Below, piece after piece: positions 6,528 through 14,037 of a DNA stretch of 18,321 bases; the stretch's first letter is position 1; each line of letters opens with the position of its first letter. Below the pieces are notes generated by a model. That model saw nothing but the letters and a program-made list of their open reading frames with translations. It made no database searches and had not been told where the DNA came from. The position numbers and the translations under genes were made by a program. The stretch is from Anaeromyxobacter dehalogenans (GTDB lineage: Bacteria > Myxococcota_A > UBA9042 > DTJE01): NCBI GenBank assembly GCA_020722625.1, contig DYKK01000028.1, positions 1 through 18,321 of the forward strand. Direction: 5' to 3'.

Positions 6528-7858
6528 CCGCCGTCCCTCCTCCCGCGAACGCGGGGACCGTGCGCCCCCGCGAATCCCTCGTAACTGCGGCTGATCAGGT
6601 GCGACTCGATCTGCCCGGCCGTGTCCAGGGCCACCCCGACCACGATCATCAGGCTGGTCCCGCCGAAGTAGAACGGCACCCCGAACTGCTTCTGGAGCAT
6701 GGTCGGGAGCACGCACACCGCCGCCACGTAGATCGCACCGCCCACGGTGATGCGCGACAGCACCTTGTCAATGTAGTCCGCCGTCGCCTTGCCGGCGCGG
6801 ATCCCGGGCACGAATCCCCCGCCCTTCTTCAGGTTGTCCGCCACGTCCACGGGGTTGAAGGTCACCGCGGTGTAGAAGAAGCAGAAGAACACGATCAGGA
6901 CCACGTACAGGACGTTGTACATCATCCCGCCCGGGACCAGGACGTTGTTCATCCAGACGACCCAGTCCGCCCCGGGGAACAGGTTCGAGATGGTGGCCGG
7001 GAACATCAGGATGGACGACGCGAAGATCGGCGGGATGACCCCGGAGGTATTCACCTTCAGGGGGAGGTAGGTGGTCTGCCCGCCGTAGAGTTTGCGGCCC
7101 ACCACCTTCTTCGCGTACTGGACCGGGATGCGGCGCTGGCCGCGCTCCATGAACACGATGGCCGCGATCGTCGCCAGGATCAGGGCGAGGATCACGACGA
7201 GCGTCAGGGGTTCCAGGCGGCCGCCCGACAGGGTCGAGAGCGAGAAGGTCTGCACCACCGCGTCGGGGAGTCGCGCCACGATCCCCGCGAAGATGATCAG
7301 CGAGATCCCGTTGCCGATGCCCCGGTCCGTGATCTGCTCGCCCATCCACATCAGGAACAGCGTGCCCGTGGCCAGGGACAACACGGTCAGGAAGCGGAAC
7401 AGGAAGCCCCCCACCTGGACCACGTTCTCGGTCCCGGCCTGGGCGTTCAGCGACTCGAGCCAGACCGCGATCCCGATCCCCTGGATCGCGGCGAGGCCCA
7501 CGGTCGCGTATCGCGTGTACTGGTTGATCTTGCGGCGCCCGACATCGCCCTCCTTCTGGAGGCGCTCCAGCGCCGGGATCACGACCGCCAGCAACTGGAA
7601 GATGATCGAGGCGCTGATGTAGGGCATCACCCCGAGGGCGAAGACCGACATCTGCGAGATCGCGCCGCCCGAGAACATGTCGAACATGCCGAGCAGGCCC
7701 GTCTGGCCGAACTTCACGTAGTTCGCGAGGATGTCCCGGTCCACGCCCGGGACCGTGATGAAGATCCCGATCCGGTACACGGCCAGCATCATCACCGTGT
7801 ACAGGAGCCGCTTGCGCAACTCCGGAACCTTCCCCAGACCTTCCAGGCTCGAAGCCAC
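6524..7858 (-). CDS. secY: Preprotein translocase subunit SecY
   Basis: SecY is the inner-membrane channel for Sec-dependent secretion and membrane insertion, working with SecE, SecG, SecA and the ribosome. The 444-aa product has about ten hydrophobic segments. Recognisable stretches are GKVPELRKRLLYTVMMLAVY near the start, MFSGGAISQMSVFALGVMPY for the plug and second helix, GEQITDRGIGNGISLIIFAG, and near the C-terminus QIESHLISRSYEGF. A short Arg/Gly-rich tail follows. The start is GTG 7858, with a GGAGG site overlapping the end of rplO three bases upstream. The stop overlaps the adk start. Confidence 0.98.
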   Translation of the reverse strand: MASSLEGLGKVPELRKRLLYTVMMLAVYRIGIFITVPGVDRDILANYVKFGQTGLLGMFDMFSGGAISQMSVFALGVMPYISASIIFQLLAVVIPALERLQKEGDVGRRKINQYTRYATVGLAAIQGIGIAVWLESLNAQAGTENVVQVGGFLFRFLTVLSLATGTLFLMWMGEQITDRGIGNGISLIIFAGIVARLPDAVVQTFSLSTLSGGRLEPLTLVVILALILATIAAIVFMERGQRRIPVQYAKKVVGRKLYGGQTTYLPLKVNTSGVIPPIFASSILMFPATISNLFPGADWVVWMNNVLVPGGMMYNVLYVVLIVFFCFFYTAVTFNPVDVADNLKKGGGFVPGIRAGKATADYIDKVLSRITVGGAIYVAAVCVLPTMLQKQFGVPFYFGGTSLMIVVGVALDTAGQIESHLISRSYEGFAGAHGPRVRGRRDGG

Positions 7859-7861
7859 CCG

Positions 7862-8338
7862 CTATCCCTCCGACTCCCCGTGCGCCGTGGTGTCCACCAC
7901 GAGGCCCGCCGTGCCGCCCGCACCCTCGATCTTCTCGCGCGCGGACCGGCTGAACGCGTGGGCCGTGACGTGGAGTTTCCGGGTCAGGTCCCCGTGTCCC
8001 AGGACCTTGACCCCGTCGCGGACCTGCCGGATCAGCCCCGCGGCCCGCAGGGTCCCCACGTCCACGCGCGCGCCGTCCTCGAAGACCTCCAGCGCCCCCA
8101 CGTTGACCACCGCGTATTCGCGGTGGACCAGCGGGCGAAAACCCCGCTTCGGGATCCGGCGCTGCAACGGCATCTGGCCGCCCTCGAACCAGGCCGGACG
8201 TCCCTTTCCGGTCCGCGCGCCCTGGCCCTTTTCGCCTCGGCCCGAGGTCCGGCCAAGGCCCGACCCGACCCCGCGGCCGAGCCGCTTCCGCGTCTTCGTC
8301 GCCCCCGGGACCGGCTTCAATCGGGCGAGTTCCTTCAT
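7862..8338 (-). CDS. rplO: Large-subunit ribosomal protein uL15
   Basis: uL15 is a late-assembly 50S protein that penetrates 23S rRNA with a Gly/Arg-rich arm. The product is 158 aa. The N-terminal arm contains RLGRGVGSGLGRTSGRGEKG and GGQMPLQRRIPKRGF, both hallmarks of the family. The C-terminal globular part includes VHREYAVVNVGALEVFEDGA. The ATG at 8338 overlaps the rpsE stop as ATGA. In many operons rpmD (bacterial L30) lies between rpsE and rplO; here the overlap leaves no room for it. Confidence 0.97.
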   Translation of the reverse strand: MKELARLKPVPGATKTRKRLGRGVGSGLGRTSGRGEKGQGARTGKGRPAWFEGGQMPLQRRIPKRGFRPLVHREYAVVNVGALEVFEDGARVDVGTLRAAGLIRQVRDGVKVLGHGDLTRKLHVTAHAFSRSAREKIEGAGGTAGLVVDTTAHGESEG

Positions 8339-8838
8339 CACGCCACCTCCTGGCGCAGGCCCCGCTTGCCAAACGCCTCGTCCCGCGCCATCAGGCCCCT
8401 CAGCGCCACCACGGTCGCCCGGACCACGTTGTGCGGGTTCCGGGACCCGATGCACTTCGTCAGCACGTCCTTGACGCCGGCGGACTCCAGGATCGCCCGG
8501 ACCGCGCCGCCCGCGATGACCCCGGTCCCCGGAGCCGCCGGTCGCAGCAGGACCTCGCCCGCGCCGTACCGGCCGATGACCTCGTGCGGGATCGTGGTCC
8601 CGGCCAGGGGGATGCGGATCATGTTCTTCCGCGCCCGTTCCCCGCCCTTGCGGATCGCCTCCGGGACCTCCTGGGCCTTGCCGAGCCCGTAACCCACCAG
8701 GCCCTCGCCGTTGCCGATCACCACGAGGGCGGCGAACGAGAACCTGCGCCCGCCCTTCACGACCTTGGCCACGCGGCTCAGGTGGACGATCTGCTCGCTG
8801 AACTCCAGTTTCTCGACTGCCTGTTCCTCGTTGCTCAA
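8338..8838 (-). CDS. rpsE: Small-subunit ribosomal protein uS5
   Basis: uS5 lies at the mRNA entry channel of the 30S subunit and influences decoding fidelity and helicase activity. The 166-aa product has the double-stranded RNA-binding N-terminal domain (EFSEQIVHLSRVAKVVKGGR, then FSFAALVVIGN) and the C-terminal domain with GTGVIAGGAVRAILESAGVK and RNPHNVVRATVVAL. The start is TTG at 8838; no in-frame ATG or GTG precedes the conserved region. A GGAGGT site seven bases upstream supports it. A TTG start in a highly expressed ribosomal gene is unusual. Confidence 0.97.
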   Translation of the reverse strand: MSNEEQAVEKLEFSEQIVHLSRVAKVVKGGRRFSFAALVVIGNGEGLVGYGLGKAQEVPEAIRKGGERARKNMIRIPLAGTTIPHEVIGRYGAGEVLLRPAAPGTGVIAGGAVRAILESAGVKDVLTKCIGSRNPHNVVRATVVALRGLMARDEAFGKRGLRQEVA

Positions 8839-8845
8839 GTTGGAG

Positions 8846-8851
8846 ACCTCC
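8846..8851 (-). promoter_or_regulatory. Ribosome-binding site for the TTG start of rpsE
   Basis: GGAGGT lies seven bases before the TTG at 8838. It compensates for the weak start codon and fixes it as the start, since no other initiation codon precedes the conserved S5 sequence. Confidence 0.7.
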
Positions 8852-8877
8852 GTTTCGTCGCCCCAGGGCCGCCGCCG

Positions 8878-9246
8878 TCAGAACTTCAGGCCCGCCTCCC
8901 GCGCGCCGTCGGCCAGGGCCTTGACCCGCCCGTGGTACAGGAACCCGTTCCGGTCGAAGACCACGGCCTCGATGCCCTTCTCCCGGCACCGGGCCGCCAC
9001 CACCTCGCCCACCTTCTTCGCCTGGTCCCGCTTCTTGAGGCCCACGAGGTCCGCCCGCAGGGCCTCGGTGGAGGCGGCGCACACCGTGCGGCCCGTCCCA
9101 TCGTCCACCACCTGCGCGCTGATGTGACGGTGGCTCCGGTACACGACCAGGCGGGGCCGCTCGGACGTCCCCTGCACCTTCTTGTGGATGCGGACCTTCC
9201 GCCGGGCGCGCGACTCGACCCGCCTGCCCGCCATTCGCAGTTCCAT
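8878..9246 (-). CDS. rplR: Large-subunit ribosomal protein uL18
   Basis: uL18 binds 5S rRNA together with uL5 and places it in the central protuberance of the 50S subunit. The 122-aa product has a basic N-terminus, then ERPRLVVYRSHRHISAQVVD in the first half. The C-terminal half has VFDRNGFLYHGRVKALADGA and ends AREAGLKF, the classic family ending. ATG 9246 has an AAGGAGG site nine bases upstream. It lies between rplF and rpsE as expected. Confidence 0.97.
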   Translation of the reverse strand: MELRMAGRRVESRARRKVRIHKKVQGTSERPRLVVYRSHRHISAQVVDDGTGRTVCAASTEALRADLVGLKKRDQAKKVGEVVAARCREKGIEAVVFDRNGFLYHGRVKALADGAREAGLKF

Positions 9247-9267
9247 GACGCGAGACCTCCTTGGTCC

Positions 9268-9819
9268 TTACTTGCCGCCCTTGCCGGCCCCGGACTTGCC
9301 TTCCTTGCGCCGGATCTTCTCTCCGAGATACGAGATCCCCTTGGCCCGGTAGGGCTCGACCGGCCGGATCCGCCGGATGCGCGCCGCCGTGTCGCCCAGG
9401 ACCTCGTTCGAGATGCCCTTCAGCACGATCCGCGTCTGCTTCTCCTCGACGCTCGCGGTCACGCCCTGGGGCAAATCGAACCGCACCGGATTCGAGTACC
9501 CGACGTGCAGGGTGATGAACCCGTCCCCGGCCTCGGCCTTGTAGCCCGTTCCCGAGACCTGAAGGGTCCGCGTGAACCCCTGGCCGACGCCCGTCACCAT
9601 GTTGGCCACGAGGGTCCTCATCAGGCCCCACATCGCGCGGTGCTTCGGGTGCGACTCGTCGGGGCGGATGCGGATCGTCCCGTCCTCTCGGTCCACGCTC
9701 ACGCCCGTCACCGGGCACGACAGGGTCCCGAGAGGCCCCTTGACGCGGACCTGGTTCCCCGAGACCTCAACCTCCACCCCCTTCGGCACCGGGATGGGCT
9801 TGCTACCAATCCTCGACAC
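9268..9819 (-). CDS. rplF: Large-subunit ribosomal protein uL6
   Basis: uL6 lies near the factor-binding site and sarcin-ricin loop of the 50S subunit. The 183-aa product starts MSRIGSKPIPVPKGVEVEVS, has two L6 repeats, and contains the family-typical GTGYKAEA near residue 91 and the C-terminal IRRIRPVEPYRAKGISYLGE. The end is Lys-rich. It uses a GTG start at 9819 with AAGGAG seven bases upstream. It is also one of the few genes here with a TAA stop. Confidence 0.97.
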   Translation of the reverse strand: MSRIGSKPIPVPKGVEVEVSGNQVRVKGPLGTLSCPVTGVSVDREDGTIRIRPDESHPKHRAMWGLMRTLVANMVTGVGQGFTRTLQVSGTGYKAEAGDGFITLHVGYSNPVRFDLPQGVTASVEEKQTRIVLKGISNEVLGDTAARIRRIRPVEPYRAKGISYLGEKIRRKEGKSGAGKGGK

Positions 9820-9834
9820 GGCGGTTCTCCTTGA

Positions 9835-10236
9835 TCACCACACCTTCAGCAAGACCTCGCCTCCCACGCCGGCCTTGCGGGCGTCCTCTCCGGTCATCAC
9901 GCCCTTCGTCGTCGAGAGCACCGCGACCCCCAGCCCCTTGAGGACCTGCGGGACCTCGGTCCTGCCCACGTACACCCGCCGTCCGGGACGGCTCACGCGT
10001 TCGATCCCCACGATCACGTTGCGCTTCGGGCCGAGGTACTTCAGGTAGATCTTCAGAGCGCCCTGGCCCCCGTTCAGCCCCTCCAGCACCGACCAGTCCT
10101 CGATGTAGCCGGCCTCCTTCAGGATGCGTGCGATCTCGGCCTTGGGCTTCGACATCGGGACTTCCACGGACTCGTGGCCGGCCATGATCGCGTTCCTCAT
10201 GCGGGTGAGCATGTCCGCGATGGGGTCGCTGTGCAT
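9835..10236 (-). CDS. rpsH: Small-subunit ribosomal protein uS8
   Basis: uS8 binds the central domain of 16S rRNA (helix 21) and organises the platform. The 133-aa product begins MHSDPIADMLTRMRNAIMAG, typical of the family. It continues with VEVPMSKPKAEIARILKEAG and has the RNA-binding C-terminal stretch GLGVAVLSTTKGVMTGEDAR, ending in GGEVLLKVW. ATG 10236 has a GGAGA site upstream and lies 11 bases from rpsN. In E. coli S8 represses the spc operon at the rplE leader; I see no clear mimic of helix 21 there. Confidence 0.97.
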   Translation of the reverse strand: MHSDPIADMLTRMRNAIMAGHESVEVPMSKPKAEIARILKEAGYIEDWSVLEGLNGGQGALKIYLKYLGPKRNVIVGIERVSRPGRRVYVGRTEVPQVLKGLGVAVLSTTKGVMTGEDARKAGVGGEVLLKVW

Positions 10237-10247
10237 GTCTTCGTCTC

Positions 10248-10433
10248 CTACCAGGATGCCTTGACCACGCCCGGGAGCTCGCCCTGGAGCGAGAGGTTCC
10301 GGAAGCAGATCCGGCACATCCGGAACTTCCGCAGGAACCCGCGCGGGCGCCCGCACAGCGGGCACCGGTTGTACGCACGCACCCGGAACTTGGGCTTCCG
10401 CGACGCCTTGAGCATCAACGAGGTCTTCGCCAC
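10248..10433 (-). CDS. rpsN: Small-subunit ribosomal protein uS14, zinc type Z
   Basis: uS14 completes the 30S head near uS3 and uS10. This is the short 61-aa zinc form. It begins MAKTSLMLKASRKPKFRVRA and has the ligands C24, C27, C40 and C43 in two CxxC pairs. The C-terminus is LSLQGELPGVVKASW. The start is GTG 10433, with GGAGG six bases upstream; an ATG start would cut into the conserved region. It sits between rplE and rpsH, the standard site for the type Z gene. Confidence 0.97.
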   Translation of the reverse strand: MAKTSLMLKASRKPKFRVRAYNRCPLCGRPRGFLRKFRMCRICFRNLSLQGELPGVVKASW

Positions 10434-10477
10434 TGCCAACCTCCAAGTCAGGGGGGAGGGGTCGCCACCCCACCCCG

Positions 10478-11020
10478 TCAGTTCTTCCGGAACGGCATCC
10501 CCAGGGCCTGGAGAAGCGCGAAGGCCTCCCCGTCGGTCCTCGCGCTCGTCACCACCGTGACGTTCATGCCCTTGAACGTCTCGACCTTGTCGTAGTCCAC
10601 CTCGGGGAAGATGATCTGCTCGCGCAGGCCCAGGGTATAAGACCCGTGGCCGTCGAAGGCCTTGGGCGACACCCCGCGGAAGTCGCGCACGCGCGGCAGG
10701 GCCACGTTCATCAGCCGGTCCATGAACTCGTACATCCGATCGCCGCGCAGGGTCACGCACGCGCCGATCGGATTCCCCTTGCGCACCTTGAACGCGGCGA
10801 TGGACTTCCGGGCCCTCGTCACGACGGGCTTCTGCCCCGTGATCGCGGCCATCTCGGACACCGCGGAGTCGATCAGTTTCGGGTTCTGCGTGGCCTCGCC
10901 GAGGCCCATGTTCAGCGTGACCTTGACGAGCCGCGGCACCTGGAAGCGGTTCCGGTACCCGAACTGCTTCATCAGGCCCGGCACGACCTCGGTCGTGTAT
11001 CGCTCTTTCAGTCTGCTCAT
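10478..11020 (-). CDS. rplE: Large-subunit ribosomal protein uL5
   Basis: uL5 binds 5S rRNA and contacts P-site tRNA and the 30S head from the central protuberance. The 180-aa product starts MSRLKERYTTEVVPGLMKQF and contains RLVKVTLNMGLGEATQNPKL. It also has TGQKPVVTRARKSIAAFKVR and RDFRGVSPKAFDGHGSYTLG, all typical. ATG 11020 is eight bases after the rplX stop, with the ribosome-binding site overlapping that stop. The frame is open further upstream but only as a shadow of rplX. Confidence 0.98.
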   Translation of the reverse strand: MSRLKERYTTEVVPGLMKQFGYRNRFQVPRLVKVTLNMGLGEATQNPKLIDSAVSEMAAITGQKPVVTRARKSIAAFKVRKGNPIGACVTLRGDRMYEFMDRLMNVALPRVRDFRGVSPKAFDGHGSYTLGLREQIIFPEVDYDKVETFKGMNVTVVTSARTDGEAFALLQALGMPFRKN

Positions 11021-11028
11021 CGCCTCAC

Positions 11029-11352
11029 CTACTCGAAGACTTCCCCGGTCCTGACCGCCACGCGGACCTTGCGCGTCTTCCCGCCGGTCTCGCGGGTCTC
11101 GAAGCGGACGCGGACCGGCTTGCCGTCCTTCTTGCTGACGATCGCCAGCGCGCACATCGGGATCGGCGCCAAGATCGTCTTGATCTCGGACTTGGGGTTC
11201 TTCGTCGTGCGCCGCTGGTGCTTCTTCACCTGGTTCAGGCCCTCGACGACGGCGCGCGCCGCCCCGGGATCCACCTCCAGGACCTTCCCGGTGCGCCCCC
11301 GGTCCCGGCCGCGCAGGACCATCACCTCGTCGCCCTTCCGGATCTTGCGCAT
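11029..11352 (-). CDS. rplX: Large-subunit ribosomal protein uL24
   Basis: uL24 is an assembly initiator that binds the 5' part of 23S rRNA and later lines the exit tunnel. The 107-aa product has an N-terminal KOW motif at about residues 4-27 (IRKGDEVMVLRGRDRGRTGK) and the RNA-binding GLNQVKKHQRRT stretch. A C-terminal half with VRVRFETRETGGKTRKVRVA follows. ATG 11352 shares its A with the rplN stop (TGATG), so the two are translationally coupled. Confidence 0.97.
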   Translation of the reverse strand: MRKIRKGDEVMVLRGRDRGRTGKVLEVDPGAARAVVEGLNQVKKHQRRTTKNPKSEIKTILAPIPMCALAIVSKKDGKPVRVRFETRETGGKTRKVRVAVRTGEVFE

Positions 11353-11720
11353 CACAGCACCTCCGGGGCCAGCGACACGATCTTCATGAACCGCCTGGCC
11401 CTCAGTTCCCGGGCCACCGGCCCGAAGATGCGGGTCCCCACCGGCTCCATCTGGTTGTTGATCAGCACGGCCGCGTTCTGGTCGAACCGGATGTACGACC
11501 CGTCCGGACGCCGGACCTCCTTGGCCGTCCGGACGATGACCGCCTTGACCACGTCGCCCTTCTTGACCTTGGCCCTCGGGATAGCCTCCTTCACGCTCGC
11601 CACGATGATGTCCCCCACGGTGCCGTACCGCCGCGTGGACCCGCCCATCACGCGGATACACTGAAGCCGCTTCGCGCCCGAGTTGTCGGCCGAGACCAGG
11701 TACGATTCCTGCTGGATCAT
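11352..11720 (-). CDS. rplN: Large-subunit ribosomal protein uL14
   Basis: uL14 lies at the 50S face and forms inter-subunit bridges; the silencing factor RsfS binds it. The product is 122 aa, exactly the family length. It begins MIQQESYLVSADNSGAKRLQ and contains IRVMGGSTRRYGTVGDIIVA. It also has VVKAVIVRTAKEVRRPDGSY and the end FMKIVSLAPEVL. ATG 11720 overlaps the rpsQ stop as ATGA; the frame continues upstream only as shadow sequence. Confidence 0.98.
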   Translation of the reverse strand: MIQQESYLVSADNSGAKRLQCIRVMGGSTRRYGTVGDIIVASVKEAIPRAKVKKGDVVKAVIVRTAKEVRRPDGSYIRFDQNAAVLINNQMEPVGTRIFGPVARELRARRFMKIVSLAPEVL

Positions 11721-12013
11721 GGCGTGCCCTCCTGGTTCGAGGTCTGCTCGGCCGACACCGCCTTCTGGAGGGTCTTCGTGACCCGCCACCGCTTCCGGGC
11801 CGACAGGGGGCGGCTCTCCTCGATCTGCACCGTGTCACCGACCCCGCACGCCCCGGCCTCGTCGTGCGCCATGTAGCGCCGCGTCCGGTTGAGGTACTTG
11901 CGGTACAGGGGGTGCCGGACGCGCCGGGTCACCGAGACCACCACCGATTTCAGCCCGGCCACGCTCGTCACGGTGCCGATCATCCGCCTGCGCTGAGTCC
12001 TGGTTGCTTCCAT
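11717..12013 (-). CDS. rpsQ: Small-subunit ribosomal protein uS17
   Basis: uS17 is a primary 16S rRNA binder that stabilises the 30S body. The 98-aa product has an OB-fold beginning RRRMIGTVTSVAGLKSVVVS. It contains RVRHPLYRKYLNRTRRYMAH and the typical GDTVQIEESRPLSARKRWRV. About 14 residues of Gln/Ser/Thr-rich tail extend beyond the usual end near VTKTLQKA. ATG 12013 is seven bases after rpmC. The stop is coupled to the rplN start. Confidence 0.97.
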   Translation of the reverse strand: MEATRTQRRRMIGTVTSVAGLKSVVVSVTRRVRHPLYRKYLNRTRRYMAHDEAGACGVGDTVQIEESRPLSARKRWRVTKTLQKAVSAEQTSNQEGTP

Positions 12014-12020
12014 GCCGCCC

Positions 12021-12227
12021 TCACTTCCCTGCCTGGTCCCGCCGCCGCTTCACCGTGAGCACGCGGGCCAGGTTCCTGCGGGTCGCGGACACGTCCGCCA
12101 CCTTGGACATCTGCCCCACGGCCAGTTTCATCCGCATCTTGAACAGCGACTCCCGGAGCGATTCCTCGCGGCGGGTCAGTTCCTCGTCCGACAACGCGGT
12201 GAGTTCCTCCATCCGATACGCCTTCAT
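12021..12227 (-). CDS. rpmC: Large-subunit ribosomal protein uL29
   Basis: uL29 lies at the tunnel exit next to uL23 and forms part of the docking site for nascent-chain factors. The 68-aa, largely helical product starts MKAYRMEELTALSDEELTRR. It has the family core RESLFKMRMKLAVGQ and an Arg/Lys-rich end, RNLARVLTVKRRRDQAGK. ATG 12227 overlaps the rplP stop (ATGA), so translation is coupled. The rplP-rpmC-rpsQ order is canonical. Confidence 0.96.
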   Translation of the reverse strand: MKAYRMEELTALSDEELTRREESLRESLFKMRMKLAVGQMSKVADVSATRRNLARVLTVKRRRDQAGK

Positions 12228-12640
12228 CGCACCTCACCCCGCGTCAAGAACCTCGTCTTCACGGGCAGTTTGTGCCCGGCCAGGCGGAACGCCTCACGCG
12301 CGGTCGCCTCGTCCACGCCCGCGATCTCGTACAGGACGCGACCGGGCCTCACGACCGCCACCCACTCCTCCGGGGCGCCCTTGCCGCGACCCATCCGGGT
12401 CTCGAGCGGCTTCTTGCTGATCGGCTTGTCCGGAAAGATGCGGATCCACAGTTTCCCGCCGCGCTTGACGTGCCGGTTGATGGCGACGCGGGCGGCCTCG
12501 ATCTGCCGGGCGGTGACCCAGCCGCACTCCTCGGTCTGGAGGCCGTAGTCCCCGAACGAGACCTCGCTGCCCCGGAACGCGGTCCCCCGCATCTTCCCCT
12601 TCTGCTGCTTCCGATGCTTGACCTTCGATGGCGACAGCAT
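12224..12640 (-). CDS. rplP: Large-subunit ribosomal protein uL16
   Basis: uL16 helps position A-site tRNA and completes the peptidyl transferase region late in assembly. The 138-aa product opens MLSPSKVKHRKQQKGKMRGT and contains the family signature region KRGGKLWIRIFPDKPISKKP. The loop RMGRGKGAPEEWVAVVRPGR is followed by AFRLAGHKLPVKTRFL, a classic end. ATG 12640 follows a GAGGAGGG site and lies 28 bases from rpsC. Confidence 0.98.
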   Translation of the reverse strand: MLSPSKVKHRKQQKGKMRGTAFRGSEVSFGDYGLQTEECGWVTARQIEAARVAINRHVKRGGKLWIRIFPDKPISKKPLETRMGRGKGAPEEWVAVVRPGRVLYEIAGVDEATAREAFRLAGHKLPVKTRFLTRGEVR

Positions 12641-12668
12641 GGGTCACCCTCCTCGCCGACGACTCGCG

Positions 12669-13298
12669 TCACTTCTTCAGGATGTCGCCCTTGTACACCC
12701 AGCACTTCACCCCGATCACGCCGTACGTCGTCCGCGCGATCGAGAACCCGTAGTCCAGGTCCGCCCGGAGCGTGTGCAGGGGCACGCGCCCCTCCCGGTA
12801 CCACAGCACCCTCGACATCTCGGCCCCGCCCAGCCGCCCGGAGCACCGGATCTTGATCCCCTTGGCCCCGAGTTTCATGGCCTGGGTCACGGCGCGCTTC
12901 GTCGCGCGCCGGAACGACACCCGCCGCTCGAGTTGCTGCGCGACGGCCTCGCTGATCAACTGCGCGTCCAGTTCCGCCTTGCGCACCTCCTGGATGTAGG
13001 GCACCACGTCCAGGGAGGTCAGGCTCGTCAGTTCCCGCTTGAGTTCCTCGATCTTCTCGCCCTTGCGGCCGATGGCGATCCCCGGACGGGCCGCGTGGAT
13101 GAACACCTTCACCTTGTTCGCGGTCCGTTCGATCTCGACGCGCGAGATTCCGGCATCGCCCATCTTTCGGCGCACGTGGCGCCGGATCGTTTGGTCCTCG
13201 TGGACCCAGGCCGAGTAGGCCTTGCCGGCGTACCACCGGGAACTCCACGTCTTCACGTACGGGATGCGAAACCCGACCGGATGTGTCTTCTGGCCCAC
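12669..13298 (-). CDS. rpsC: Small-subunit ribosomal protein uS3
   Basis: uS3 forms part of the mRNA entry channel and helicase of the 30S subunit. The 209-aa product starts MGQKTHPVGFRIPYVKTWSS. It has a KH domain with the GRKG loop at residues 77-80, then the C-terminal S3 domain containing KLGAKGIKIRCSGRLGGAEM and YGFSIARTTYGVIGVKCWVY. Length is normal. The start is GTG 13298, with GAGGAG five bases upstream, 32 bases after rplV. Confidence 0.98.
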   Translation of the reverse strand: MGQKTHPVGFRIPYVKTWSSRWYAGKAYSAWVHEDQTIRRHVRRKMGDAGISRVEIERTANKVKVFIHAARPGIAIGRKGEKIEELKRELTSLTSLDVVPYIQEVRKAELDAQLISEAVAQQLERRVSFRRATKRAVTQAMKLGAKGIKIRCSGRLGGAEMSRVLWYREGRVPLHTLRADLDYGFSIARTTYGVIGVKCWVYKGDILKK

Positions 13299-13330
13299 GG
13301 CGTCTCCTCACATCATCCGACAACGACCCG

Positions 13331-13675
13331 TCAGTCCCTCTCGCCCAGAACCACGGTGATGTGGCTCGTGTGCTTGTGGATCCTGGTCATCATGCCCCGC
13401 GCCCTGGGAAGGGCCCGCTTCAGCATCGGCCCCTGGTCCACGTAGATCTCGCGGACCCAGAGGTCGTCGAGGTCCAGGGTCCCCTCCTGGCGCGCCGCGG
13501 CGAGCGCGCTGTTCAGGACCTTGCGCACCGGCGTCACGGCCCGCCTGGGGATGAAGTCCAGGATGGCCAGCGCCTGGTCCACCGGCTTGTTCCGGATCGC
13601 GTCCGCCACCACGCGGACCTTCCGGGGCGCCATCCGGACCCACCGCGCGCGCGCCCTCACGATCTTCGATTCCAT
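13331..13675 (-). CDS. rplV: Large-subunit ribosomal protein uL22
   Basis: uL22 binds all domains of 23S rRNA and its long hairpin lines the exit tunnel at the constriction with uL4. The 114-aa product begins MESKIVRARARWVRMAPRKV. Near residues 25-60 it has ADAIRNKPVDQALAILDFIP, and the hairpin region YVDQGPMLKRALPRARGMMT is followed by IHKHTSHITVVLGERD. ATG 13675 is chosen for its AGGAAGGGG site and family N-terminus; the frame extends 13 codons upstream without support. Confidence 0.97.
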   Translation of the reverse strand: MESKIVRARARWVRMAPRKVRVVADAIRNKPVDQALAILDFIPRRAVTPVRKVLNSALAAARQEGTLDLDDLWVREIYVDQGPMLKRALPRARGMMTRIHKHTSHITVVLGERD

Positions 13676-13710
13676 GGCCGTGCCCCTTCCTGCGTGCCCG
13701 TGCCGCGACC

Positions 13711-14013
13711 TCACTTCCCGTGGGGGCCGCCCCGCTTCTCGACCTTGCCCTTCCGGTCACCCGAGTGCCCGTGGAAGGTGCGCGTCGGGGCGAACTCCCC
13801 CAGTTTGTGTCCCACCATGTTCTCGGTCACGAACACGGGGATGAACTTCTTCCCGTTGTGGACCGCGAAGTTGAAACCGACCATCTCGGGGATGACCATG
13901 GAGCGCCGCGACCACGTCTTGATCGTCTTGCGCTGGCCCGACCGGATCGCGGCCTCGACCTTCTCGACCACGTGCCTGTCCACGAACGGACCCTTCTTCA
14001 CCGACCTGGGCAT
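13711..14013 (-). CDS. rpsS: Small-subunit ribosomal protein uS19
   Basis: uS19 pairs with uS13 on the 30S head and contacts the 50S subunit. The 100-aa product starts MPRSVKKGPFVDRHVVEKVE and contains IKTWSRRSMVIPEMVGFNFA. It also has FVTENMVGHKLGEFAPTRTF, typical of the family. Compared with the usual 90-95 residues it has a short basic tail after HGHSGD. ATG 14013 follows a GGAGGGG site, 24 bases from rplB. Confidence 0.98.
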   Translation of the reverse strand: MPRSVKKGPFVDRHVVEKVEAAIRSGQRKTIKTWSRRSMVIPEMVGFNFAVHNGKKFIPVFVTENMVGHKLGEFAPTRTFHGHSGDRKGKVEKRGGPHGK

Positions 14014-14037
14014 CTCAACACCCCTCCGTTCGCCGCA

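Noticed and set aside
6560..8692. Plus-strand 710-codon frame opposite secY, rplO and rpsE
   Set aside because: It is antisense to three confidently identified genes, with an Asp/His/Arg/Gln-rich translation typical of GC-rich shadow frames.
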